Source: a virus
Virus record (IMG/VR): IMGVR_UViG_3300011116_000062
Span: 1 to 61,632 of that record
DNA length: 61,632 bases
Reading direction: 5' to 3' (one strand)
Shown here: positions 23,501 through 30,841 of the stretch, in pieces
Layout: each line of letters opens with the position of its first letter
Position numbering within the stretch: the first letter of the stretch is position 1
Made by a program: the position numbers and the translations under genes
The notes under the pieces: model-generated
What the model saw: the letters and a program-made list of their open reading frames with translations, nothing else
Database searches by the model: none
What the model was told of the DNA's origin: nothing

Positions 23501-26500
23501 GCGTTGGTGATCTTGGTATAGGCATCGTTCATGCCGGGACCGTAGGTGATCAGTTCACCGGCACGTTTGAGCGCACGCTCAAGAAGCAGCGCGGGGCGCA
23601 GTTCGTTCTGGAACTTCTTGACAATCGCCTCAAACTTGTCGAGCCGCCTGCTACCAGCCTCTCTTCCAGACACGTACTTAAGGATACGGTCAGTGATACT
23701 AACCTTGCCGTACCGCTGCTTGTACGTATCCTGCCGGGTCTTTATTGCTTGCTCTGGGGTCTGACCTTTCCGGTCGGTAGGTTCAACTGCCCGGTAGCCG
23801 GGTGCTTCTGAAAGCATCCTGTCGGTCTGATATTTACCGTCCGCTTTAGCAAGACTATCCAACGCACGAATGGCGGCCGCGTCAGACTTCAGACCGAAGA
23901 CATCTTTAACTTTCTCAATAAAGTCACGCAACCAATTTTTAAGTTGGCCGATGATGCTTGGTGAAACTTCGTAACGCCCCTGCACGATACGGGCACCGTT
24001 GACCGCCCAGAATTCAGACGGATTGACGTACTGATAGAACGACTTGGGAACCTGTCCGTTCCTAATAGCGTCAAGGGCCTTCTCGTACTCGGCGTTCCGA
24101 TTCGTTTCGTCAGTAAAGTAGTGGTAGTTCGTAATGGCATTGAAGAACGCCTTCTCAGCATCAGTCTTCGCGTTCTTCGCCGCCTTGGTCAGTTGTTTGA
24201 CATAGGCTTTGAGGATGCCCGAGCGGATGTTGGACGGCATCAACCGTTCAAGATGGTGCAGGATCTCGTGTGTAGCGGTCTGGCTATCACCTGCGCTTTT
24301 GAACAACGTGACAATACGGCCCACCGGGTTATAAAACCCACCCGTGCCTATCTCTGTCAGTGGCTGTCCACGGATAGAGATGCCCAAGTCATCGACAAGC
24401 AACGGGTTCTGCCGGATGAACCATTCGGCAATATCGATACCTTCTTGCGATATCAAGCCTTTGCGCCGAGCGTTCATAAGTCGCTCGCGGATGTAGTCTG
24501 CACCGCGTTTACGCGGTTGAACAATGCGCTCTTTTTGGGTCTCTAGCAGTAGGTTGCCGGTAGTTTCGGCTAACTGATCGCCAGTAATCTGACCTTCATC
24601 GTATTTTTGCTTAGCCTTTTTTAGTTCAGTACGTAGCGACGGGGCGCGTTCACGGCTCTGCTCTGATACATCCGGCGCAGTACGATTTAGGACATCAACG
24701 CTTTTATATACACGGTCTGCGTCTGTGTCTTCATCTTCCTCAAGTTTAGCCCGTGCTTTCTTTTCAGCTTCAATCCGATTTCTTTCATTAAAGAATCTGG
24801 CAATATCTTCGTCAGTAGCGTTTTCAGAAAGCGACGGTTCAGAAGTAGTAGCCTGCGCTTTATTTTCAGCTTCAATTTCTTCAGCAGTTTTAATTTTAAA
24901 ACGCGGACGGTCAGGGTCTAGAAAAAACGACGGTTCAGAAGTAGTGGCAGGTTCAACAGCAGGTTCAGCAGCAGGCTCAACAGCAGGCTCAGCCTGTGCT
25001 TTAGCAGCAGCCCTTCTTTCAAAAGTTTGCTTAATAAGGTTAAGTCGTTGTTCAGAGGCGGTTGGCGCAGCGGCTTCAACTTTTTCTTCTGTAACGGTCT
25101 CAGGTTCGCCCAAGAACTTACCGGCCTTGAACATACCACGCATGACGCTGCCATCAGCATCGACGAACTCGCCTTCGCCGTGGAATTTATAGTCCTTGAA
25201 GCCGCCGTTATAGACAGATCCGTCTGTAAAAGTCAGCGTGCCTACGCCGTTAAGCCTGCCTTTCTTAAAAGTACCTTGAAATACATCGCCAGTAGGTGTG
25301 GTATACGCTCCAACACCTTCAAACAATCCGCTTTTGGAGTCAACTTTACCGGTATAAGACGACCCGTCATCGAACGTATACGTTTCAGAAGTTAGTGCAG
25401 GACTGAGTGCTGCTTCTCCAACATCAGGTTCTTCAGCAAACACATCAGCAGGTACCAATCCTGCGCCTGTAGGCTCTGTAACACCGGGTTCTGCGGCTCC
25501 AACTCCAGATGGAGGCACAACATCGCCTCTTCCAACTGGTTCAGTGATAGTTTGTCCAGCAGCGGTTGTAACATCGGCTCCACTTGGCACCTCCATTTCG
25601 GGTACGAACTCACCCGTAGTCAGCATACCAAGGTCAGGAGCCTTGGCCGTCAAAATGTCGTTGAGCAAGGACTTGGTATAGGCAAGTTTGGAGTCTTTAT
25701 CAATCTCGTAGCCCATGTTGCGGATTAGTTTCCGCGCCGTAAACAGGTTGAACTGGACCTCGCCACTCCCAACCTTGTCCGCATAGTCCTTGGCAGCGGC
25801 AAAGGCTTCCGGCGGGATGCCGCCCGGTGCGCTAGGAGGTGCAGCAGTTTCGCCAGCAGGAGGCGGCGGGGGCGGAGGAGGAGCCTCTCCACCATCAGTC
25901 TCTTCTTCAGTTGTAGCTTTAGTAGAAGTAACGAAACCCTTAGCCCCACCCATCAGAGGACCGAGGATGGCCGCGCCAATTGCAGCCTGCTTGAACTCTT
26001 CCCGTGCATCAGCATCGGTGAGTGACAGGCCAGCCTGCCAGCGTTCAAGAGCCTGCTGAGCAACTTCTTGAGGAATTTCAAAAGCCGCGCCTTTGCCTGC
26101 TTCAATCAGCGCAGTGCCGTAACGAGTACTCTTGATTGCGCCACGTTCGGCAGCATCGGTAACAGCCTTGGCCGCAGCCTCAGCAGCCTCGTCACTTGCA
26201 CCAACAAGGTTTTTAAGAAGCGGAAACGCTTCGAACAGCGGTTTGAAATACTTGAACCCGGCGTAGTCAAGCGCCGTCTGCCCCGCCGACGATATAACGG
26301 ATCGCGTTAAACTGAATTCTTCAGGGACACGACCTTCGGTAGCAGCACGTTCCTGCTCCTGTGCCTGCCGCAAGATGTTCTGAGTTCCATACTGTGCGGC
26401 ACTAGTAGCCATACCAGCCTTAACAGCGCGACCCGGTGCTCTGGTTAGTAGCGCAGTGCCAGTCGCTGTGATAGCAGGTGCAACAAGTTGACCGAGCGAG

Positions 26501-26820
26501 CCGCCAAGAAGTTCCTTGAACGCCTCCCAGTTTTCTCCTTCGCCAAACCCTACCGACTCGTACTTAGACTTAGCAGCGTCAAGCAGTTTGCGACGGTTTT
26601 CTTCGTTCGGGTTATCAGCGTAGCGCGTGGCTTCGTCAGCCAAACCGAGAGTCTTGGCAGACTCGAAGAATGCCCCGAAGAAACCGGGACGCTCAGGGGC
26701 TTTAGGTTGCGCCGCCTGTTGATACTGCGTCCACGGTCCCGGCTCCATGCCTTGTTGATATTGCGTCCACGGCCCAGCGCCTTGCTCTGGAGCCTGATAG
26801 TTTTCCCAAGGCTTAGCCAT
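20551..26820 (-). CDS. Giant polyvalent internal virion protein
   Basis: This 2089-residue protein is the last and largest late gene. Two WTQYQQ repeats open it. Residues about 476-571 are MORN-type repeats (GVGTLTFTDGSVYNGGF and similar). An HExxH metallopeptidase motif lies at 851-855 (HEILH). Helical regions follow, and the part near 1480-1600 resembles the LPD38-type domain of polyvalent proteins. A hydrophobic segment lies near 1740-1765. Such proteins are usually packaged in podovirus heads and ejected with the DNA. Protease and MORN roles in the infected cell are inference. Confidence 0.85.
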   Translation of the reverse strand: MAKPWENYQAPEQGAGPWTQYQQGMEPGPWTQYQQAAQPKAPERPGFFGAFFESAKTLGLADEATRYADNPNEENRRKLLDAAKSKYESVGFGEGENWEAFKELLGGSLGQLVAPAITATGTALLTRAPGRAVKAGMATSAAQYGTQNILRQAQEQERAATEGRVPEEFSLTRSVISSAGQTALDYAGFKYFKPLFEAFPLLKNLVGASDEAAEAAAKAVTDAAERGAIKSTRYGTALIEAGKGAAFEIPQEVAQQALERWQAGLSLTDADAREEFKQAAIGAAILGPLMGGAKGFVTSTKATTEEETDGGEAPPPPPPPPAGETAAPPSAPGGIPPEAFAAAKDYADKVGSGEVQFNLFTARKLIRNMGYEIDKDSKLAYTKSLLNDILTAKAPDLGMLTTGEFVPEMEVPSGADVTTAAGQTITEPVGRGDVVPPSGVGAAEPGVTEPTGAGLVPADVFAEEPDVGEAALSPALTSETYTFDDGSSYTGKVDSKSGLFEGVGAYTTPTGDVFQGTFKKGRLNGVGTLTFTDGSVYNGGFKDYKFHGEGEFVDADGSVMRGMFKAGKFLGEPETVTEEKVEAAAPTASEQRLNLIKQTFERRAAAKAQAEPAVEPAAEPAVEPATTSEPSFFLDPDRPRFKIKTAEEIEAENKAQATTSEPSLSENATDEDIARFFNERNRIEAEKKARAKLEEDEDTDADRVYKSVDVLNRTAPDVSEQSRERAPSLRTELKKAKQKYDEGQITGDQLAETTGNLLLETQKERIVQPRKRGADYIRERLMNARRKGLISQEGIDIAEWFIRQNPLLVDDLGISIRGQPLTEIGTGGFYNPVGRIVTLFKSAGDSQTATHEILHHLERLMPSNIRSGILKAYVKQLTKAAKNAKTDAEKAFFNAITNYHYFTDETNRNAEYEKALDAIRNGQVPKSFYQYVNPSEFWAVNGARIVQGRYEVSPSIIGQLKNWLRDFIEKVKDVFGLKSDAAAIRALDSLAKADGKYQTDRMLSEAPGYRAVEPTDRKGQTPEQAIKTRQDTYKQRYGKVSITDRILKYVSGREAGSRRLDKFEAIVKKFQNELRPALLLERALKRAGELITYGPGMNDAYTKITNAQDKAAWLTSTMLKGPMDRAYKAIEKYARSRNLTTDQAIEELDRFRIVLHEPERRMIMFMRYVPLSTKRRAFRDSNGRTIQISPAELRDSILRALVKPGNDLVSNGQAKQLHKLLKALVSDKNNLDPLGASPIKKEGKPMSTDINDEQYNVLGGYSPAFIAKWANTFNALGTQKPPAEAAIKAIEDVQNVTAELNRMAKYWTKPVDNIVAFYDFKHYTPFKGVPGTKVRAEAEMTDPNDVRISGEFADADQAMEGRESEADNSVLQSLSDALYAASRAGRAGVTEAVKNLIEQGHVSGRKVAEVTHEQRYLDKDFDFKKFKGKNKLFHYNDAGNIEVYEIANKDIDFLESIRRPYQVDNLGVRWGNNITGFFGQMHTRYNPSFAPLNFPRDIFTNTLAISADVGGKEAATYLADALFRNVMKGGLHKSGNVSKLLNEGKIAELEKLAKTDPFYNDVIEWMQEGGRTTYQQIYSMQAQANELEALIGPKGVSPYDKTKEAIQKWADIYNDAFEFTSRVAAYGVMKGNVMARLKQEFRDKNKRSPNAQETAQIEQAARTEAASFAKNLANFRLIGTAGREAGALFMFFRAGATGAVRAIDAIMPALVDEKTALSKAPASIRDNPEASKRFLNNYKENKRRAQYTIFATAAAGAFLYSLALAGADDDEQGRNSVATDDMARWTRYARLPILGKDTFLQIPWGFGISAFGAMGAQVAALAAGNESFKDFTANIINIAFDSFIPIPKSNINVFDNFTGFLVDSVTPSALRPVVEYAMNTDNLGNEIYNNRQSRYSDVFTGGSNVPDLYKDMARNFFDFTNVEVSPNSMYFWATNYADALNRVASATYDLKLFASGQRELRSIDDLDRTLVPLDSFIGTRSNYDARQYQDVKEQVEQKQRLLKSLELRPDAFRRYLEKYPTDIEIVDFYNHAINDQLKSLQEQAKYIRLSSQFNQQQRRDLLKENTRMQNLAKRNMIDTFKLYGIEPET

Positions 26821-28866
26821 TTACTGTCCTACGGGTTCCCAGCTATTTTGATCTCCGGGAGGGCCACCTACGTATTTGTACCCACCTTGAATAGTACCAA
26901 CTTCCGGCGCATTTTCGTACGGATTACGCACATACTGACTCTGCGGAGCATAGTCAGAGATCATGCTCGATTGCCCTCTTGCACGCCGCTCCATCATGCG
27001 TTGAGTTTCAGGAGATGCGAATATGTACGCATTTGATGAACGAAGTTTAGCCAGAGCAGCTTCGGCTCTAGCAGCACGGCTCTGATCAGCAGAGTAAGCG
27101 GTTGCTGAAGTAGCACGAAGGTTTTCCTGCAACGCAGATCTCGCTTCAATAAGTTCCTGCTGCCTAGCGGCTTTTTCTTGGGGGTCGATACCCGGTTCCT
27201 GCGTTCTCTTGTAAAGATCAAGGAGGTAATCCCCCTCGTCTTTTCTGCCAGCCGAGTACATACGCGCAACTTCTATCTGTGTTGCACGATCAAGAGCCTT
27301 CTCTCGGGCCGAGTTTTCTATCTCAAGCACTTTCATCTGCTTGGCTTCGTACCGCATAGTCAGGTTGTCAAACCGGTTAATCGTATCTCTACGGCCAGTT
27401 TCGATAGCCTGCTCTTGAGCACGGCGCAACTGAATACGCATACCCTCAAGTTCCCGGTTCTCTTTACGAAGATCCTTGAGATCTTTGATCAAGTTACCGT
27501 AGTTCTCCTTAATGCTATCGCCAAGGGCGTTCGCGAAGAACGGGCTACGGCTACCGAGCAACGACGCACCGGTCATAATCCAGAAGTTTTTCTCCGCCTG
27601 CTTGCGGTCGCCGCCCAGTCGCTTGGCTTCTTCATCAATGAACTTATTCTGGTCGGCAAGCGCCTTACTGTGCGTACCGGTGCCAGTCCTCTCGTAGAAC
27701 GCTTCCTGCTCAGCTTCCATAGTCTTCAGATCCGGCGCAGAGCCGATATCAAATATAGACTTGGGAGCAGAAGGTGCCGCAGGCGGTCGCGTACCAGCAG
27801 CGGGAGGTCTAGCACTAGTAGCCGCAGGAGGCTTAGCAGCCGTAGCAGCCGCAGGAGGCTTAGCAGCCGTAGCAGCCGGGGCCGCAGGAGCCGCAGGAGC
27901 CGCAGGAGCTTCAGTGCCATACCCCATATTGCGGCGGTAATTAGCTTCGAACGCCATGGCTTCCGGAGAATCTGCGCCAAACTTTTTAACTATATCTCTG
28001 TACTGATTGGCGTTCCTCATCTCGTCTTCGCTAAGAGTTAACTCAGCTTCTTGCTTAGACTCTCTCGGCACCACGACTTCGGTAGTGCGCCTTTTGGCTT
28101 TTTCAATTGGAGTTTCATACAGCAGGCTAGTCGGCAAAGCGCCTTCAAGCGTGCCCATAAACGTAGCCAAACCGGTCTTGAATTTGCTTTTCGGGTCAAC
28201 GTCCATACCCAACTGAGCAAGACGAGACGTAGCCTGAATACTTTCAGGATCGGACTTGGACGCGTCGTAAGCAGCGAGTCCAGCGGCAAGCGGAGCGCCT
28301 ATTTTTGCAACCTTGGTAGCATAACCACCAAGACGCCCCGGACCACCTTCTCTAATGTACTTAGAGAACGTAGGCATATTTCTATCAGCCCACTGAAGGA
28401 TACGGGCCTGTTCAGCCGGTGGAGCCTTATTAAATGATTCCTCCAGAGCATCCCACGTAGCCGCACCCATCGAAGTGCCGCCTTCCTGAAACGCCACGAT
28501 GCCACCACCAGCGAACCCACGGGCCATAGCCGGGTTCGGTACAGCCGCCACGCCAGCGGCGGGAGCCATCGGAGCCTGCGGCATTCTTGGTGCCTGCTGT
28601 TGAGCAAGCATCGCATCATACTGCTGGGCTACGGTCGGCGGGGCAGCGGGGGGCTGCTGAGCCATCTGTTGCTGAGTCTTAGCAACATTTTCAATACGAA
28701 GCTTCTTGGCAATTAACCCTGCAAGTTGAGGTTCGCCACGCGAGACAAGAAACGGGACGATGTTTGCGTCGTTTACCTTGTCCTTCTGCTCAACAAAGTT
28801 CTGATAAGCAGATACCGTGGGAGAGATTGCACTCAACCCCGCCAACATGTTCGGGTTATTAGCCAT
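26821..28866 (-). CDS. Large internal or structural virion protein
   Basis: This 681-residue protein starts behind GAGGGG and ends one base before the giant protein. It has a Gln/Pro/Ala-rich part (residues 60-110), the motif FAGGGIVAFQEGG near 120, an Ala/Pro tandem repeat near 325-365 (AATAAKPPA units), and a long coiled coil from about 440 on. I recall the GGIVAF motif in late proteins of uncultured aquatic phages. It is probably an internal virion protein; no enzyme motif is visible. Confidence 0.75.
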   Translation of the reverse strand: MANNPNMLAGLSAISPTVSAYQNFVEQKDKVNDANIVPFLVSRGEPQLAGLIAKKLRIENVAKTQQQMAQQPPAAPPTVAQQYDAMLAQQQAPRMPQAPMAPAAGVAAVPNPAMARGFAGGGIVAFQEGGTSMGAATWDALEESFNKAPPAEQARILQWADRNMPTFSKYIREGGPGRLGGYATKVAKIGAPLAAGLAAYDASKSDPESIQATSRLAQLGMDVDPKSKFKTGLATFMGTLEGALPTSLLYETPIEKAKRRTTEVVVPRESKQEAELTLSEDEMRNANQYRDIVKKFGADSPEAMAFEANYRRNMGYGTEAPAAPAAPAAPAATAAKPPAAATAAKPPAATSARPPAAGTRPPAAPSAPKSIFDIGSAPDLKTMEAEQEAFYERTGTGTHSKALADQNKFIDEEAKRLGGDRKQAEKNFWIMTGASLLGSRSPFFANALGDSIKENYGNLIKDLKDLRKENRELEGMRIQLRRAQEQAIETGRRDTINRFDNLTMRYEAKQMKVLEIENSAREKALDRATQIEVARMYSAGRKDEGDYLLDLYKRTQEPGIDPQEKAARQQELIEARSALQENLRATSATAYSADQSRAARAEAALAKLRSSNAYIFASPETQRMMERRARGQSSMISDYAPQSQYVRNPYENAPEVGTIQGGYKYVGGPPGDQNSWEPVGQ

Positions 28867-28868
28867 CG

Positions 28869-30380
28869 TTAACCCCTCTGAGCGCCGTAGTACATCGCAC
28901 CCAGACCCGCCACCGTATTAAGCGGGTTAGGCGCAGCCTGATAAATCTGCTGAGAAGCAGCCGTAGCCGGTACACCACGAATGATGTCGGAAATGAAGCC
29001 CAATTGCGAGTACGGGTACCTCTGACGAGCGATGTAATCCTGATACTGCTGTTCCAGACGCTGCTGTTCCAAGCCCTGAAGTTGCGCCCCAGCCTGCTGC
29101 TGAGCCTGCGCTGCCATCTGCTGCTGGTTGAACTGAGTCTGGCCCAACTGACCAAGCGTACCCGCCGCAGCCAACTGCTGCTGAAGGCCCTGAAGCCCAA
29201 GCCCCGCGCCGAACTGGCGGGACTGCTCCATCATCTGCTGTGCAGCCTGATTCTGAGCAAGAGCCTGCTGCTGGGCCTGCAACTGCGCGGCCTGATTAAG
29301 TTGCTGCGACTGAAGGCCAGTCTGGGCACCCAACTGCTGAACACCAAGCAGGGCTGCAAGATTCTGCTGCCCAGTGGTAAGCCCAGCCTGCTGGTTGGCA
29401 AGTGCGGCCTGAAGTCCGGTCTGGGCACCCAACTGCTGCACACCCAGTTGAGCAGCGAGGTTCTGTTGTGCCGCCTGCTGCGCTGCTTGCTGATTAGCAA
29501 GAGCCGCCTGAAGTCCGGTCTGTGCGCCAAGCTGCTGCACACCCAGTTGAGCAGCAAGATTTTGCTGGCCGGTGGTGAGTCCTGCCTGCTGGTTAGCAAG
29601 CGCGGCTTGCATAGCCGCCGCACGATCCGCACCAAACTGCTGCGCTGCCTGCTGGAAAGCCTGCTGCCGACCGGTAGCCTCGATGCCACCCAACTGCTGC
29701 TGAAGATTACGTTGTGCTTCAGACTGGAGCAGCGCCTCACGAGTACCGCCACGGGCACCTGCACGGATGCCTGCCGCCTGCAATCCCGGCATCTGGCGAG
29801 CAAAGTCCTGAACAGCCGCCTTCTTTTGCTGCTCAACAACGCCGGTCATGTACGGAGACATGTAGTCCTGCATCGCCTGAGTGCCGAAGCGTTCCGCGCC
29901 TACCTGCTGTGCCGGTCCCATCTGATATGTTTGCAGGTTCGAACCGGAAACGCGCTCAGGTCCAGCCATCTGGAAAGCCTGCAGATTAGGCCCACCAACT
30001 TGCTGCGGAGCAGCCATCTGATACTGCTGTAAGGACGGAGCCTGCGTGCCCATATACGACACGCCAACCGGCTGGTACTGCATCGGCTGATACGAGAGGC
30101 CCAACTGTCCTGCCTGCTGCCCGACGAGGCCTGCAAGACCCGAAGCCTGCGCGATCTGCGGAGTGGGACCAAGAGCCTGCGTGCCCATCATGGCCTGCTG
30201 CTGGAGCGGGTTAAGCCCAGCAAGGCGCTGCCCTTCATACGGCTGATAAGGCTGACCGTAAGTTAGAGCCTCTGCTTCACCCAGCAGTCGGGTGGCATAA
30301 GGTTTGGCCCAATCCGGAATATTGGACTGGGTAACTGTTTGTTGAGTAGGTGCTGAACTACCGCCGCCACCGCCACACAT
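28869..30380 (-). CDS. Gln-rich virion protein with 33-residue repeats
   Basis: This 503-residue protein starts MCGGGGGSSAP behind CAGGAG. Residues about 257-357 contain three copies of a 33-residue unit (AALANQQAGLTTGQQNLAA and onward). Thirty-three residues is three 11-residue hendecads, which fits a right-handed coiled coil. The N-terminal IPDWAKPYATRLLGEAE motif is one I recall in late genes of similar phages. It is likely structural, perhaps an internal or ejection protein. Confidence 0.75.
   Translation of the reverse strand: MCGGGGGSSAPTQQTVTQSNIPDWAKPYATRLLGEAEALTYGQPYQPYEGQRLAGLNPLQQQAMMGTQALGPTPQIAQASGLAGLVGQQAGQLGLSYQPMQYQPVGVSYMGTQAPSLQQYQMAAPQQVGGPNLQAFQMAGPERVSGSNLQTYQMGPAQQVGAERFGTQAMQDYMSPYMTGVVEQQKKAAVQDFARQMPGLQAAGIRAGARGGTREALLQSEAQRNLQQQLGGIEATGRQQAFQQAAQQFGADRAAAMQAALANQQAGLTTGQQNLAAQLGVQQLGAQTGLQAALANQQAAQQAAQQNLAAQLGVQQLGAQTGLQAALANQQAGLTTGQQNLAALLGVQQLGAQTGLQSQQLNQAAQLQAQQQALAQNQAAQQMMEQSRQFGAGLGLQGLQQQLAAAGTLGQLGQTQFNQQQMAAQAQQQAGAQLQGLEQQRLEQQYQDYIARQRYPYSQLGFISDIIRGVPATAASQQIYQAAPNPLNTVAGLGAMYYGAQRG
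29311..29607 (-). repeat. Three tandem 99-bp repeats in the Gln-rich gene
   Basis: Each unit encodes 33 residues, with the second copy differing around GLTTG. Conservation at DNA level suggests recent duplication or recombination. Confidence 0.7.
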
Positions 30381-30382
30381 AG

Positions 30383-30841
30383 TTAAACTCCTGCGGCAAA
30401 CAAGCCGCCAACGACTTTCATGCCCATACGCTGCATGATGTCAAATTTTGATTCAGTGTCCTCTGCATTGAACACGCCAACAATCAGGGGCATCCCAGAG
30501 TCCTCAGCGAATTCCTTGGCGCGGTCAAGCAACATCTTCCCGACACCTGAATTACGATGTTCGGGTAATACATAAAACCAGCCATCAGTCAGATACTTCG
30601 CGTCTGAGTACCACGGTGAAGTCAGATTGAGTCCGATAGACCCGACGAATACTCCGTCGTCATCTTCAACGGCCCACGCTCCACAGTTTACGTTCTCTAC
30701 AAGCCACGCATAGCCCTTAGCAAAATTGAACTCTTTGGCGCTAAGCTTGCCCATGCTGTGCTCGGGAATGAAATGATTGATAAGGAGGTCAAGCAACCTC
30801 TTCATATCAGTTTCATTGTTCTCAAGCATCACGATTTTCAT
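30383..30841 (-). CDS. GNAT-family acetyltransferase
   Basis: This 152-residue enzyme has the GNAT acetyl-CoA motif WFYVLPEHRNSGVGKMLLDR, with the R/Q-x-x-G-x-G/A signature seen as R-N-S-G-V-G. It overlaps the next upstream gene by 4 bases (ATGA). GNAT genes inside late operons are known in several podoviruses. It could modify a virion protein or a host protein after delivery; the substrate is unknown. Confidence 0.88.
   Translation of the reverse strand: MKIVMLENNETDMKRLLDLLINHFIPEHSMGKLSAKEFNFAKGYAWLVENVNCGAWAVEDDDGVFVGSIGLNLTSPWYSDAKYLTDGWFYVLPEHRNSGVGKMLLDRAKEFAEDSGMPLIVGVFNAEDTESKFDIMQRMGMKVVGGLFAAGV

Noticed and set aside
29004-30032. 342-codon plus-strand Leu/Ser-rich frame
   Set aside because: It is antisense to the Gln-rich repeats. 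CTG and CAG codons on opposite strands explain it.
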